Shown piece after piece: positions 63,662 to 64,000 of a stretch of 64,000 nt of DNA (position 1 is its first letter; each line of letters begins with the position of its first letter). The position numbers and the translations under genes are program-made. Location: NCBI RefSeq assembly GCF_011369485.1, contig NZ_VXCA01000002.1:55095-119094 (forward strand). Direction: 5' to 3'. The DNA comes from Pseudomonas atagonensis. GTDB taxonomy: Bacteria; Pseudomonadota; Gammaproteobacteria; Pseudomonadales; Pseudomonadaceae. Below the pieces are notes generated by a model, which saw only the letters and a program-made list of their open reading frames with translations, made no database searches and was not told the origin of the DNA.

Positions 63662-64000
63662 TGTCTTCTCCTTCGACCATGACGGCGGTCAGTGTGAGTG
63701 AGCGATCCAGCCGCACGCAGTCGGCCCAGGCACCCGGTTCAAGGCGCCCGCGTTCGTTGATGCCGAGGTAGTCGGCGGGGAATTGCGAAAGACGTTGCGA
63801 GGCTTCGGCAATCGGCAAGCCGATCTTCACCAGATTGCGCAGAGCCTGATCCATGGTCAGGGTGCTGCCGGCCAGAGTGCCGTCGGGCAGGCGCACGCCG
63901 CCCAGGCATTTGGTCACGGTGTGGCTGCCGAGCTTGTATTCACCGTCGGGCATGCCGGCGGCGGCGGTCGAATCGGTGACGCAGTACAGGCACGGGATCG
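63642..64000 (-). CDS. nagA: N-acetylglucosamine-6-phosphate deacetylase (C-terminal part)
   Basis: The C-terminal 118 or so residues of NagA; the gene continues beyond the right edge. Seen are the catalytic-Asp region CVTDSTAAAGMPDGEYKLG, GTLAGSTLTMDQALRNLV and the closing LEPGAWADCVRLD. It removes the acetyl group from GlcNAc-6-P, feeding the SIS deaminase encoded next. It is the first gene of the cluster that is visible here. Confidence 0.92.
   Translation of the reverse strand, partial: IPCLYCVTDSTAAAGMPDGEYKLGSHTVTKCLGGVRLPDGTLAGSTLTMDQALRNLVKIGLPIAEASQRLSQFPADYLGINERGRLEPGAWADCVRLDRSLTLTAVMVEGEDIDFKNA

Overview
The window is a piece of a fluorescent-group Pseudomonas chromosome. The evidence is a complete run of alginate genes, a dauBAR D-arginine cluster, an aapJQMP transporter, a two-protein N-acetylglucosamine PTS, a DUF6124-type gene, and about ten copies of the REP/REPIN palindromes typical of P. 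fluorescens-group genomes. Almost all of it is ordinary core genome. No tRNA, rRNA, CRISPR array, prophage or intact insertion sequence was seen.

Layout. 1-11.2 kb (minus): alginate biosynthesis and export genes algD-alg8-alg44-algK-algE-algG-algX-algL, with a long AT-rich control region upstream of algD. 12-16 kb: yaaA, a secreted polysaccharide-deacetylase-like protein and a PIN-PhoH ATPase. 16-17.3 kb: moaC-moaD-moaE for molybdopterin. 17.5-21.4 kb: a cationic amino-acid binding protein and the convergent dauB-dauA-dauR cluster; both transcription units carry the same dyad over their presumed promoter. 21.5-28.4 kb: rhlB, an esterase and aapJQMP. 28.5-33 kb: a FadR-type regulator with an MFS exporter, an NTF2-like protein, a GIY-YIG protein, an odd block with tiny ORFs and repeats, and a GST. 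33-36.4 kb: glutaredoxin, ndpA/yejK, an HU-like protein, rlmF. 36.6-42 kb (minus): pepA-holC-hypothetical-valS. 42.3-44.5 kb: lptF-lptG. 44.7-50.8 kb: lepA-lepB-rnc-era-recO-pdxJ. 50.9-56.8 kb: mltF divergent from purL, then a small NIF3-like gene. 56.9-58.3 kb: repeats and a frameshifted DUF6124 gene. 58.35-64 kb (minus): nagA (partial)-SIS deaminase-FPr-nagE.

How the genes work together. The alg genes make GDP-mannuronate (AlgD), polymerise it under c-di-GMP control (Alg8/Alg44), and epimerise, acetylate, trim and export it (AlgG, AlgX, AlgL, AlgK, AlgE). The dau genes turn D-arginine and other D-amino acids into keto acids, with a dedicated binding protein probably co-regulated. The nag genes import GlcNAc by a PEP phosphorelay and convert it to fructose-6-P.

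No wholly new multi-gene system is evident. The most interesting signals are non-coding or small: the shared dau operator, a pair of MITE-like elements with 36-bp inverted ends, a coupled pair of tiny ORFs ending in a terminator, a DUF6124 gene interrupted in a C-run, its leader with mutually exclusive hairpins, and a perfect intra-operon hairpin between algD and alg8.
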